From: Amphimedon queenslandica
Lineage: Eukaryota; Porifera; Demospongiae; Haplosclerida; Niphatidae
Assembly: GCF_000090795.2 (NCBI RefSeq)
Contig: NW_003546504.1
Location: 74,166 to 138,165 of the forward strand
Direction: 5' to 3'
Length of the DNA stretch: 64,000 bases
The notes beneath the pieces are model-generated. The model was not told where the DNA came from, did not search any database, and worked only from the letters and a program-made list of their open reading frames with translations. A program made the translations under genes and the position numbers. This document shows positions 38,401 to 50,300 of the stretch, one piece after another; position 1 is the stretch's first letter, and each line of letters begins with the position of its first letter.

Positions 38401-40675
38401 TGCTTTTACTGTTGTAACTCCAACTGGTTCAAGTGAAAAACTACACTCATTATCCCAGACCTCTATCACTAGTACAAATGAGGTTTTGAATCCTCCCACT
38501 ACTGTTGCCTGTCACGTTGTGACACCTCCTACTAGTAGGAGTAACGGCTCTCCTGCTTTTTCTGTGAGTAATAATAAATTTAATTCTCCAGTTGGAGGAG
38601 GAGGAGGAGTATGGGATTCTGAGTCACCTACTGTTATCAAGTTTGTGCGATCAGGTAAATCAAAAGGAGATAAAGGAGAGAAATCAAAGGAGAGTAAACG
38701 TAAAAACAGCAAAGAGAGCAACAGCTCATCATCCCTCAATAAGGCAGATACACTCACTCATAAATCAGCTCCTAGTTGGGCTGATAGATGCGATTCCCCG
38801 CCTAACATTGAGTCAAGTTTATCACCTTTCCAGACTGTAACCACTACTTATAATACCCCGCCTACCTCCTCTACTCATCGTACAACTACTCCAAGTGTTG
38901 TTCCTTCCTCTGCTCCCCCTGAGACAGGGTCTCTCTCTTTCTCTCCGTCACTCCCCCAGCTGTATCAGTATGGTCTTCATACTCCTTTATATCCAATCTC
39001 TTATACCCCAACGCATTTTGATACTCCGTCACCTAAACCCACTCCATTGGGTAGTCGTACACCAGGGACGCCTACAACAGAGGCTGAGCATTTTAAGAAA
39101 TGGTTGAAGTGCCATAGACTTCATAAATATGATAATTTATTTACCAACATGAGCTTTGAAGAGGTACTGTAGGTGTATACTGTATACATGTACAATGCAT
39201 GTACACAATGTGCATCAAGAGATTATTATTGCAATAGTATATAACTGCATGTGTTCTAATGCAATTTCATGTGCATTTACTGTACGTTTGTAGGATTTGC
39301 AAAGCAAAAATTACATGTACAAGTAGAGCTCTATTGTGTCCAGAATAAAGTCATTCCATTGCCTTATCTTATACCCATATACACATTGTGCACATGTGCA
39401 TCATATACAGTACAATGACATACAATAAATTGTACGTACACACTGATTCCTCTTTACTGACTATTTCGTTATTCATTTGTACATGTACTGTACATGTTCA
39501 TGTGTCATTTATGATTTTCTTTCCCTTCTCCTGTAGGTCACAAAGTTAACAGTGGAAAATTTAAAGAGCATTGGAATGACACAGGGAGCTGCAAAGAAAC
39601 TCTCACAAAAATTAAATGAGCAACTGTAAGTGAACAATTTAGAAATTTTAGTAGGATTTGTAATTGTATATGTACATGTACATGTATGTACATGTGCCTG
39701 TAATTTTACATTATTTTGTTTTAAAATTTTCTCTTTTCATTCCTCTTTAGAATAAATGGTGCAACGTCATTTCGTGACATGCCAATACCAGCCATATCAC
39801 GACGCCCATCAACCACTAGCCTTCCTGCTGCTCTTTTGTTAGAGAGGCAACAGTTAACTCCCTCATCATCTATCGACCAGCTCAGTCTGCATGGTGGCAG
39901 TACTTGCAGTCTTGATGTACTTGGTCATAGTTACTCTCACCACAGCACACCCAAACATCTTCACCGCCATAGTGACAGCATTTCAGATGCCAATACAGTT
40001 GATACTGCCATTTTAGAGGCTGGACCTTCTTCTAATGTTTACACCAGAGGAGGTAATGAGATTGATGGCTCTAGAGGGAATACTGTCAATGGACAGTCTA
40101 GATTATCTTACACTTCATCCTCTCCTCTTCATTGGGCTCCTACTCCCTATGTAGTCACTACGCCTACAGATAAAGACACAGAGTTAAAAGATGAATTTAA
40201 CAGACCAACATATTCACATAAGAAAGAATCAGATCATCAACCACGTCTGCCCCATCGTCTTGTACCTCAGGGAACTACCAATAGAATGCAAGGGATTGTA
40301 GCATCAAACTGGCCTCATCCTTTACCTGCTCCTCCTCCTACTGTACCGCCACAAATGGTCCGTGGTGTCCACAGAAACAGTCAACCTGTTTTGACGTACA
40401 CTCAGACAGTAAATGGACTAGTTCGCTCTTCACCAGTTTTGCATGCTGGTTCTGGTCCTCCTAGTAATAGATACTCCGCTCCTCCGATCCAGCAATCCTT
40501 AGCTACTCCTCAAATTTATTATTCTTCTTCCTCTCGGTCTCCCGGCCCATCTCCCTCATCTTCCTATTCTTGTTATAATTGTGGCAATAGAGGACACCAA
40601 GGAGTTACCTGTCCTTTACTCTATACCTCTCCTCCTTCATCCTCATCCAATAATAGTGCGCTATTGAGAAGTTGA
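32471..40675 (+). CDS. ZCCHC14-like: PX-SAM-CCHC protein of the ZCCHC14/ZCCHC2 family
   Basis: Ten exons (32471-32968, 33525-33588, 33716-33789, 33936-34007, 34581-34650, 36350-36425, 36531-36652, 38172-39163, 39537-39625, 39751-40675) splice in frame to 993 residues. Order: an N-terminal helical domain (LYLLCQLLQRCVTYELAYL) typical of the family; a PX-like domain from about residue 195 to 330 (RRCELKGVYKRQ ... RTYGDFFTFQNK ... RPRQTDARDEI); a long Ser/Pro/Thr-rich linker; a SAM domain (HFKKWLKCHRLHKYDNLF ... LKSIGMTQGAAKKL) split across three exons; a second low-complexity region; and a single CCHC knuckle, CYNCGNRGHQGVTC, near the C-terminus. Known for ZCCHC14: its SAM domain binds RNA hairpins and recruits TENT4 poly(A) polymerases, stabilising RNA by mixed tailing. 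Introns are loaded with TACATG repeats. One ambiguous base (n) is at 34818. Confidence 0.88.
36966..37031. repeat. 17-bp perfect inverted repeat
   Basis: TTCCTCTAAAAATTCGT and its exact complement enclose a 32-base loop inside the 36653-38171 intron of the ZCCHC14-like gene. It may be the end of a decayed foldback element. Confidence 0.45.
37645..37835. mobile_element. CCGTATAG-family foldback, copy 4
   Basis: The ends TACCATATAGCGGGAA and TTCCCGCTATACGGTA are inverted copies. The core ATGCTCAATGGCACATGGCC matches the copy at 6809-7018. Length 191 bp, TA at both flanks, no coding capacity. It lies in an intron of the ZCCHC14-like gene. Confidence 0.75.
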
Positions 40676-41185
40676 TGTAGCTACTGTCTAGATAGTACCA
40701 TTTCAATTACCTCGTTGCTTTTTCTTCCTAATGCTATTTCTCCCTCCCTCCCCTTTCTCTCCTTCTCTCTCTGTCCCTTGATCCTGTCATCCATTCATCA
40801 TTCCTGTTAAACCTTGGCCCCCTCTCTCTGCCTCACATAATAGTGTCATCAAGATAATTTGGCATGTACCCTATTGTACGTTTATAAGAAGACTGTTATT
40901 AGTATTAATTAAAACACTCTGATTTACGACACTTCTATTCACTGTCAATCTTTTTAGCTCCATGCAGCCGTTGTCCTATCTATGTCATTCTCCTTTTTAT
41001 TATTCCTCATGTGCTGCTTAATAATAATGAATTATTATGATCCAATCTTAATCAATACCTTGAGCAATAATGTTACTTTGCATTCAATGCATTGTTTCAG
41101 CTTATCAGCATGATGAATTAAATCGAATTTCGTTTTGATGGGTGTGGTTGTATGTACTTTGTCCCCGACTCCCCGCCCATTGCCA
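40676..41185. other. intergenic gap, ZCCHC14-like 3' UTR to ZFAND1 5' region
   Basis: This 510-bp gap separates two genes in the same direction. The left part is pyrimidine-rich (TCTCCTTCTCTCTCTG). I see no other gene or element in it. Confidence 0.5.
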
Positions 41186-44100
41186 ATGAAAATGGACATT
41201 GGAAGTCATTGCTCTGTTTCTTCTTGTAGAAAACTAGGTTAGTAACAGCAAAAATAAAAAGTATTCTTTTTTTCTTGTATAGACTTCCTCCCTTTTGTCT
41301 GTGACGGATGTAAGAAAATATTTTGGTACGATTTTAGTTGGATACATGTACCTTAAAGTTGATTTGAAATATTTTAATTGTGATTTTAGGATATTATGTT
41401 AATATTTGCAATTGAGTAATGATTTATTTGCAATCAATAGTACTAGCATTTTAAACTCACTTTATGGTATTTAAACTTTTTGTTTAGCTCAGATCACAGA
41501 AGTTCTGAAACTCATAATTGTATCTCCATTTCTACATCATCACCAGCAGAAGTATATAAAAATTTTGCGTATGAATACGTCCAATTTTTATTATCAATCA
41601 AAAATTATGTATTTGATTCACTGCATTATTAGTAGGTGTGTGGCATCAGTAAAGCACCAAAGCTTACTGTATCTTGTAGTCTTCCTCATTGTCATCACAC
41701 TGATTCTATTGTAGAAGTAGTGTGCAAAGATTGTGGAAATGTGTACTGTTTGAAGTAGGTACATGCAGGAGTTATGGATTTTATATTTTGATTTTTTATG
41801 GAAATTGTATACAATGGCTTTTATAACTTTATTATAGTCACCGTAATCCTGTTGAGCATAATTGTAGTTCACTATTGATCAAGTCAAAACCACAGAGTAT
41901 CCACCATTCCTCTTCCTCCTCTACCTCCTCTTCATTATTTCAAAGGAAACCACAAGGTTAGCAATTGTTGAGACCGTGCATGTGTTTGTAATTCCTCATT
42001 AAAGGTCCAGCCTCAGTTACTCTTTCAGCTAAAGTAGCTCTGATGAAACTCAAACAAAAAGCAATGCCTTTGGCATCTACTGGAATACCTGATGTTAGTA
42101 CTGCATCCTTGTACGTTTATGTACATGTATATACATGTATATATAATTTATATATCATTGTACGTGTACATGTACAATGTAGTAAGTAATTGTACATTGT
42201 ATGTCATTGGAAAATATGCTAAAGTGCTAGCCAGAATTATTGTTAGCTGATATGAGGGCTTGGGTTTGTATATCTAATGCTGTTAATTATTGTGTGATTT
42301 TGTACATGTAGCTTAATCAATAGTGATTAGTTACACCTGTGTAGAACATACATGTACATGTACATGTCTTTACTGACTGGTTATTAATTTTTCTTTTTAT
42401 TAATATTTTTAAAAATTTTAATTATGCTAATGTTTGTAGTTATTGATTGTATTACTTGTATGCATACAAAATATGAATTGCATCAGAGTAAACAGTTCAT
42501 AGCGAATTTGATCAAGCCGTGATATTTGACTGCTCATGATGATAGGAATTCTATATGTGGTCATGATAGCACATAATAGGCATGGGATATTGCCTTGTAG
42601 TTTTGTAGCCTTATTTCTTGAAATGCTAACTTGCCAAAGAAATTTATGTTCTTATTCATTTTTGGAATTGCCTCTAAATTTTTTCCTCGGCATTATTACT
42701 TGACTTTTAGAATTTTTTGTCTTTTGTTTCACTGAACTCCATATTTAAGTCTAGATAGCTTTCCATTGTTATACTTGTACATGTATGTGAATCTACACAT
42801 GCATTGCAACATCAAAAGGATAGTAGTAACACGTTTATTGCACTGTTGTTTACTTTATTGTCAATACATATTTTAGTGTGATAAATTATTTGATCATGAA
42901 ACTAATTACTCTGTAAATGGCATCAAGAGTCCATAATAAGCTATGCTGATTTGACCACAAATGAGTCACAGTGTAGCCTGAAGCCCCATAAAAAGGAAGT
43001 AATAGTGATGTTGCATTTATAGGCCTCTGAATCATCCTCATTCTTACTGATGTTTACGTAAGTACTTTTGTGGTGTGCAAGTAGTTTTTTTGAAAACATT
43101 TTCAACATAATTATGATTCCATTTGCAATTTAATGCTCTTGCTAAAAGCTCTAAAATAACACACAACTACAGTAAAGTATTAGTTTCTTTAAGTAATTTC
43201 AATGTCCAGTGGTTACTCTCAGACAATAATTTTTCTGGTTCCAGTGTAGACAGTTTAGTTATGATGATCTTCGAATAATTTTCTATCCTTTGTGAAAATG
43301 ACGCTAAATTAGATGTTTATAATAATGTTTGTAGTAGTGACATGTAGTTATTTATTTGACAATTGTATTTACATGTACATGTATAACATGTACATGTGCA
43401 TTTAGTTGACTAAAGCAAATGGATCATAATAAATGTATTTTTGGTTTTAGTTAACTAAAAAATGCTTCTCAGCCCAACTTTATTGACAATGAAAACTTGG
43501 GTGCAGTACCTTTAGTTTTAATTACATTATCTCAAGCAATAATATAATTTATAAAGCCATAACTTCTGTTATTGCATAGTGGGTTTCCACTTTTTTATGG
43601 GTTTTATTTCTGTTTTGTGGCACAACCTTGCCCATTTATTTAATTTGAGCTTTTTTTATATTTGTGGACTTAGTATTTTCATTTTGGAGTTGGAAAGCGA
43701 AAAGAATGAAAGTTTGACCAAAAAATTTTATCTGCTAATGGCTACAATCACATGCATGTACTACAATTATTATTGTAATACCAATAGCTTCATATTTTGT
43801 AGTCAAATAGTTATGCTTCTGATTCACAAATTTCAATGTAATTTAGATGAATCAATCAACACTTGCAGCTGTTAAATGGTGATCATTTTTCTGATTTGTG
43901 ATCGTTAATTAAGACTTCATGTAATTTTTTGACCACAAAAATTTGGAGATGTACATGTAGTATGAAACTCAGTTGTGTTAAACTCACAGAAATTGAAGTA
44001 CATTTACATGTAATATGCATGTATGTATTCGCTTGGTAGTTGTGCAAATTCTCTTATCTCATATCTCTTTTAGTCTGAGAAAGTATTTTATGAAATAACA

Positions 44101-44826
44101 TTACCAAAGGAATATGGAAAGAAAAACTATCCAGTGCTTTTATCAAAGGTCAGTTTGTTTTTTCTGAAATGAGATTGTGTGATGGCGCATTTAGTGGAAG
44201 TCTTAAGCTGGGTTCAGAATATTTGCCATATTGCTGTGTAAGTTGTAACATAATGTAAAAATAAAATATTTGTCCTCTGTGTTATAGAGCACTTACAAAT
44301 CACAATTGCAATGATGTTAATACTATTACTAAATTTTGACGATATTTTGATAAAGAATTGAGGAAGCATTTACATTCATGTGATAGTTGTCCTAATAATT
44401 ACTATATGACATGATTACTGCATGTTGAAGAAATAGGTCATGCCAATTATAAACCCAGCTTAAGTGTTGGATATATGCATGTACTGTACATTCATGTATT
44501 GGCTAGTGCCATTAAATGCCTAATTTTTCTTATTTTTGTACATTTTGTCATAAATTATTATTTATGACTTACAGGAATGGAGTGTGGGAAAAGTAGTGGA
44601 TAGTATTTCAGTAAAATTCAAACTACAAAATAATAATGACAAAGTTGGAGCTAAGGTACTGCTAATAATATGGCTTGATTTTAATGCACAGACTGTCCTA
44701 TCTATCCATTAGAAGTTAGTACTGTTGAATTCTGCTAGTGATCAACTGTCAATGAGTGCTAAAATTGGCGATTTAGTAGAAACAAATTACCCTAATGGTT
44801 CATCACTTCAACTTGAGTATCTGTAA
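41186..44826 (+). CDS. ZFAND1: AN1-type zinc finger protein, ZFAND1 orthologue
   Basis: Nine exons (41186-41237, 41283-41325, 41488-41568, 41650-41754, 41838-41956, 42005-42093, 44074-44148, 44575-44655, 44713-44826) join in frame to 252 residues. First AN1 finger: DIGSHCSVSSCRKLDFLPFV then CDGC ... CSDHRSSETHNC. Second: SCSLPHCHHTDSIVEVVCKD ... CLKHRNPVEHNC; the His and Cys ligands are all present. Then SAKVALMKLKQKA and a C-terminal ubiquitin-like domain (VFYEITLPKEYGKKNYPVLL ... EWSVGKVVDS ... SLQLEYL). ZFAND1 is known to bring the 26S proteasome and p97/VCP to arsenite-induced stress granules. Two in-frame ATGs (41186 and 41192) could start the protein. Several introns are 45-200 bp; intron 6 (42094-44073) holds only TACATG-rich sequence. 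Confidence 0.93.
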
Positions 44827-44838
44827 TGACTTTTTAGG

Positions 44839-44907
<69 letters not shown>

Positions 44908-45448
44908 CATCATTATCATCACTATCAACAAACAGGGCAAAACAAGTTAAAAATAAGTTAAAAGAAATAAAGAAGGAAAATTAGATTATTATTGTTATTA
45001 TTATTGATTATTTTATTTATTATTATTCATGTACCATTGCATAGCCCTGTTTTTGTGAAGCTGTGAAATTCATTGTTATTTTGGTGATATTTATGGGCTG
45101 AATAATTATTGGCACTGGTTGCTTATGTACCCTTCAGTATACACTGGAGGATAGAAAATTGCATGGAAGTGAAGCCATAAAGGATTATTACATAGAAATG
45201 TAGTGTGGTAAAGGAATTAAAATTATGACAGATTACCTGTTTATATGCTCTAATAACTTGACATTGTACTGTTGCATCAAAGACGCATGTAGTATAATTG
45301 TGTTACTTAATTGCTTTTAATAATAATAATAATAAGACCGCGCCCGCGCACCTTCAAAGTTTCATCATTAACATACCAAGCAACTCACAAAGTTGTACTT
45401 GCTAGCTTTTGACTCAGCGAGCCCTGAGAACAATTTGCTTTAGTAGTG
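44827..45448. other. intergenic gap, ZFAND1 to sphingolipid desaturase
   Basis: Apart from the TTA microsatellite and short AAT runs (45320-45334), this gap holds a short GC-rich stretch (ACCGCGCCCGCGCACC near 45337-45352) about 100 bp before the DEGS start codon, a likely promoter. No gene is seen. Confidence 0.45.
44841..44907 (+). repeat. (TTA)n microsatellite, about 22 units
   Basis: An uninterrupted TTA tract begins 14 bp after the ZFAND1 stop codon and then degrades into CATCATTATCATC. It probably lies in the ZFAND1 3' UTR. A shorter imperfect ATT tract follows at 44984-45025. Confidence 0.9.
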
Positions 45449-46811
45449 ATGGAAAATGACCAAATCTCTAAGAAAACTTTCCAGTGGGTTTACACACAGC
45501 AGCCTCACGTTGCTAGGAGAAAGATTATATTAGGTAAGGCAATTCGGGCTTTAACTGTTCACACTGATACTGTAACTTTCGTTATTGTAAATTATGTTTT
45601 ACAGTTGAAAAATCATTATTGTTATTATTACTATAATTTTAAGTCTGTAATGCTGTTCTGTAACTTTGACTAGATTCTGTATCGTAATGGTACTTTTGCA
45701 TTATTTTCATTAGTCCATGAGTGTAACCCGGCATGTACTATCATCATAATAGTCTAGTACTAGTATAAATTACAAACTTCTGTCTATAGAAAAGTATCCG
45801 GAAATCAAAAAGCTTATGGGACCTGATTCACACTTGAAATACATTGTTTCTCTTCTGGTACTATTTCAAATTGTCTCCTGTTTCTGCATTTCCTCTCTTT
45901 CATGGCCATTGGTAGTATTCCTGTCTTATGTTCTTGGTGGTGTTATTAATCATTCGTTGACACTAGCTATCCATGATATATCACATAATGTTGTGTTTGG
46001 AAATTATTATCCCCTTTCTAACCGACTCTTTGGCATTTGGGCCAATTTGCCTATTGGAGTGCCAATGTCTATTTCTTTCAAGAAATATCATGTTGAACAT
46101 CACAGATATTTAGCTGTGGATTACTATGATACAGACCTTCCAACTAAATTTGAGGGCTTGTTCTTTAGTAATATTCCACTCAAAATACTCTGGCTTTTCT
46201 TGCAGCCCCTTTTTTATGCATTTCGGCCATTTGTTGTGCGTCCCAAACCACCAACGAAACTTGAGATTCTCAATGCAGTGATTCAGATACTGTTTGATGT
46301 ATTCATATATTATTTTTGTGGCATCAAAGGACTCATGTACTTAATATGTGGCACATTTTTATGCATGGGGCTGCATCCAATGGCTGCCCACTTCATTGCA
46401 GAGCATTACATGTTTGACAGAGGTTACGAAACGTATTCTTACTATGGTGTTTGGAATTATCTCACATTTAATGTTGGATACCACATGGAGCATCATGACT
46501 TTCCTTACATTCCTGGCTCTAGGCTTCCTGAAGTGAAAAGAATTGCAGCTGAGTTTTATGATCCACTTCCACAACACCACTCATGGTTACAAGTAATTTG
46601 GGAATTTTTAACACATGAAGATAAAGGACCACAGTTTCGAGTAAAGAGAGACTATGATGAGACTTTTGGTGTAGAAAAGGAAAAAAATCCATTTCTTAAA
46701 ATTCCTACACCACAAATTTGGCCTTTACGAAATGACCTTACTATGGGAATGGGACTAAGAGACAAAGGTAAAGAAATTGACTGGTTTCTGAATGACTTTT
46801 CATCGAAGTAA
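45449..46811 (+). CDS. DEGS1: sphingolipid delta4-desaturase (DEGS1-type)
   Basis: Two exons (45449-45533, 45790-46811; 256-bp intron, junction ARRKIIL|EKYPEIKKLMGPD) give 368 residues that align with dihydroceramide desaturase throughout. The enzyme introduces the 4,5-trans double bond into dihydroceramide at the ER membrane. The three histidine boxes of membrane di-iron desaturases are intact: HDISHN, HVEHH and HMEHHDFP. The strings HSLTLAIHDISHN, ANLPIGVPMSISFKKYH and HFIAEHYMF are also family-typical. Several hydrophobic membrane segments surround them. The C-terminus runs about 45 residues beyond vertebrate DEGS1 (ending WFLNDFSSK), a tail I do not recognise. The N-terminus lacks the Gly2 needed for the myristoylation reported in mammals. 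Confidence 0.95.
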
Positions 46812-47364
46812 AACACAGGAAATCTTTATTTTATTTTTCAATTTTTTAATCTTTAATATTTATCTCAGTTTAAATTTTATCTTTTGAAATTTTAAATTTT
46901 TTTATCTTTAACTATATTCTGGCACCTTATGATAATGAAGTCTCACACTTTAATAATAATAATTATAATTGGATTCTATATTTACATTTCATGCAGTAGT
47001 GTCCTTAAACAAGACTTGTGTTTACATGCATGTCATTAATGGGCCCGGGGCAAGCACTGAGCGGAGTGAGCGCTATGAGTGACAACGATTGGCATTGTTG
47101 GATTTGTTGCATCCTGCTCTAAAAATAGATTCCTTAATTCTGTTCTTGTGATGTAATAATGACGTAATTATTGATCAATGACGTTTTTTTATTAATGAAT
47201 CATGAATATTAATTAATATTGCGCCATTTCAGCCATTAGCCATGAAACACATGTAATCAGCATCTTGTAAAAGATCTCATCCCAGCAGGAAACGATTTGT
47301 TTAGGACTGGGGATAGCTTTATCAAATACTCAATTTTTATCATCGTGTCGTGTGACAAGAAATT
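46812..47364. other. intergenic gap, DEGS1 to eIF6
   Basis: The left part is an A/T-rich 3' UTR-like stretch. Around 47041-47085 there is a GC-rich block (GGGCCCGGGGCAAGC, then GAGCGGAGTGAGCGC). No gene is seen, and the eIF6 promoter is expected near the right end. Confidence 0.4.
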
Positions 47365-50300
47365 ATGGCAGTACGAGTTCAGTTTGAAGGAAATAACGAA
47401 GTTGGAGTGTTCTCCATGTTGACTAATGCTTACTGTCTTGTGGCTATTGGAGGCTCTCAGAATTTTTACAGGTTTGCACTACATGTATACCTATGAATTA
47501 TTTTAAGTAGCTGCCTAAATAATGTCATATACCTTAGTTGCCACTTACCAATGCTATTTTCTCGTTTCCTGGGGAATAATTTATTGAAGATGGCACTGCA
47601 AAATTGGTGTGGCTAAATACAAACTAAACGATAATCCCAACACAAATCTAAATGTGTGCCATGCCTCTTCCGGTGCTGTCTTTATTATGTGACTCTTTTA
47701 TATTAATGGTATAATCCACCCGCATTCTAAAAAGCAAGAAGGCCTCATGATCAAAGATCAAAGGTAGTGAGTGATCAGTAACATTAACAATCCACCATTT
47801 TGTGTGATAGATTTACTGTATGATATTACTTTGATTTTTAGCAAAGCATATCTGGTCCATATGTACATGTACATGTCAGGGTTGGGGTGAAGTACATTGG
47901 TACTTATACTCAAGTCTTTTAAAGTTTTACCAATGTACTTCTACATTGTACTTATACTTAAGTATTGGTCTATGTACTTGATGTACTTGATGTACTTGTA
48001 AGTCTTTTAAGTACTGTTTACTTAAGCACTTTTGTTAAAAGCTATCATGTACTTGTACTTACTTAAGTATTTTTTAAATGTACTTGGATTTTACTTAAGT
48101 ACTTTTCAAAGTACTTGAGTAATATACCTTAAAGCCACTTATTTTTAAGTAGACAAATTTTTGCCATTTGTTAATGGTATTGATTTAACGTGTACTAATC
48201 TTTTGCAATTTTGCTCATTTTTTCAATTAATAACTATTAATAAACATAAATTATTAATAAATGTGAGTACTAATTTTTGCGATTTTAAAGCCACTTACAA
48301 AAAACGCAAAAAATTAGTACTCGCAAATAATAGTGGCCTTAAAGTACGACTATACGACTATACTATACAAATGTATGACTATTGTGCTATACTACTATTT
48401 TTAATTGTACATGTGCATGTATTTTTTTATTTTTATTTCTACATGTAGATGAAACTCTATTATCTATAGTGTAAATTTACTAAATTATGTTATGCCCACT
48501 TAATATTATGCGTTTTTACTAATTTTTGGTTCTGTGATTATTTTTATCATTAATCCTTACTTGTTATTCTCTCCTTCATGACACACACTACTTTGTTTTA
48601 TTTTTGCAGTTTACTTTTAATGCAAAATGTTAAGTTTAGTGCACATGTACATTTTGTGTGGTCCAGTTCCATTTGCCATCTTTTGTTATGCATGTACATG
48701 TACATGTACTAGGCTGTACTACCCATTTTATATAATGTATTTATTGCTCAGTGGGCAGCAATGTTTTATGCATGTAGATGCTATTATGCCTTAGAACTGA
48801 AGATGGAAATATGATTTATAGCTACATGTATAAAAATTTCGATATTAGTATTGCTTGTATAATTGCACTATACGTGCATGTTACTGATTATTGGTATGAT
48901 AAACAATTTTTCCTTTAGTGTGTTTGAAGGTGAGCTGTCTGATTCAATCCCAGTAGTACATGCTTCTATTGGTGGATGTAGAATTGTTGGTAGAGTATGT
49001 GTAGGTAAGAAATTGCTTTATTTGTTGTCATGATATTTTTGAAGAATTTTGAGTGAATTGTACATGTATTTGCACAATATGACCTGCTTTTTGAATCATT
49101 ACATGTACCTGTAGTTTATATACATGCATGATGAAATTTATTTTGTCTTCTATTGTACACTAAAGTACATGTGCAATATTGCCTGTGTTCTTGTACAGCA
49201 GAAAGAAAAATTCACAAAATTGCCTTTTTTAATTGTTACATACATGTAAATGTATGTCTTAAGACATAATTCATTCCTTCATAAGACATGCTGTCTTTAC
49301 TTCAGTGTGTTCATGTAAATGTACATGTAAATTTATGTTAATTACATATTATTTGTTCTCTTATTTGACAGGTAATAGAAATGGCTTATTAGTGCCTAAT
49401 ACAACAACAGATCAAGTAAAACTATTATAAATTGTGCCTTTACATGTAATTATCATTTTATTTATAGGAATTACAACATTTGCGTAATTCATTACCTGAC
49501 AGTGTTAAGATACAGAGAGTTGAGGAGAGGCTGTCAGCTCTTGGCAATGTTGTATCGTGTAATGACTATGTTGCTTTGGTACACCCTGACTTAGACAGAG
49601 TAAGGATGTGAACATTGTACGTGTACATGTACACCATTTATGCAGTATAGGGATGTACATGTACCATTTTCTTTTACACATGTACATGTACCTTTGGGTC
49701 AACTAGGATATTCAACATTGGAAACCACATTTTGATCTTATTTAAGTTGCCCTTCCCTGGGTTTAAAGGATTTTTTAATTTTACATTGTACTTCTGTGAC
49801 TAATATCCTATTTGATCCCAGGGTTTCCCATAATAGAGCATGCTAAGTGAACTACTTGTAAACAGCATGCTTCATGAACTAACAAGTAATAAGCACTTGG
49901 CATTTGAAGCAACTTCAAAAATTCAATAAAAATTCAGATTTGATTGGAATGAGCTCAAAGTTGATACACAGCTCATAAGGACATGTATATGTGTCAGTAA
50001 AATGGAGAATTCTTTTTTAGCCATTTTGATTAAATTTGCCTTTGGTCTTGGTCTAGTTTTTGAGCAACTTTTAAAATTTATTTTTAAGAATCCAAATTTG
50101 ATTGGAATGAGCTCAACATTGATAGGCAACATAAAAACATGCTTACATGTACAACACTAGCCAGCAATATTTTGACAAACGAACGATCACTGTATGAAGA
50201 CTAAACTCATTTAGTGAACAAAATAAAATGTGACAATACATAGATAGTCAACCACATTATGTTTGAATTTACACAAGTTACGTTTTTTTGCCAGAGGTTA

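Noticed and set aside
43579-43875. 98-residue hydrophobic open frame
   Set aside because: It lies in ZFAND1 intron 6, has no homology I recognise and no splice context; chance frame in AT-rich DNA.
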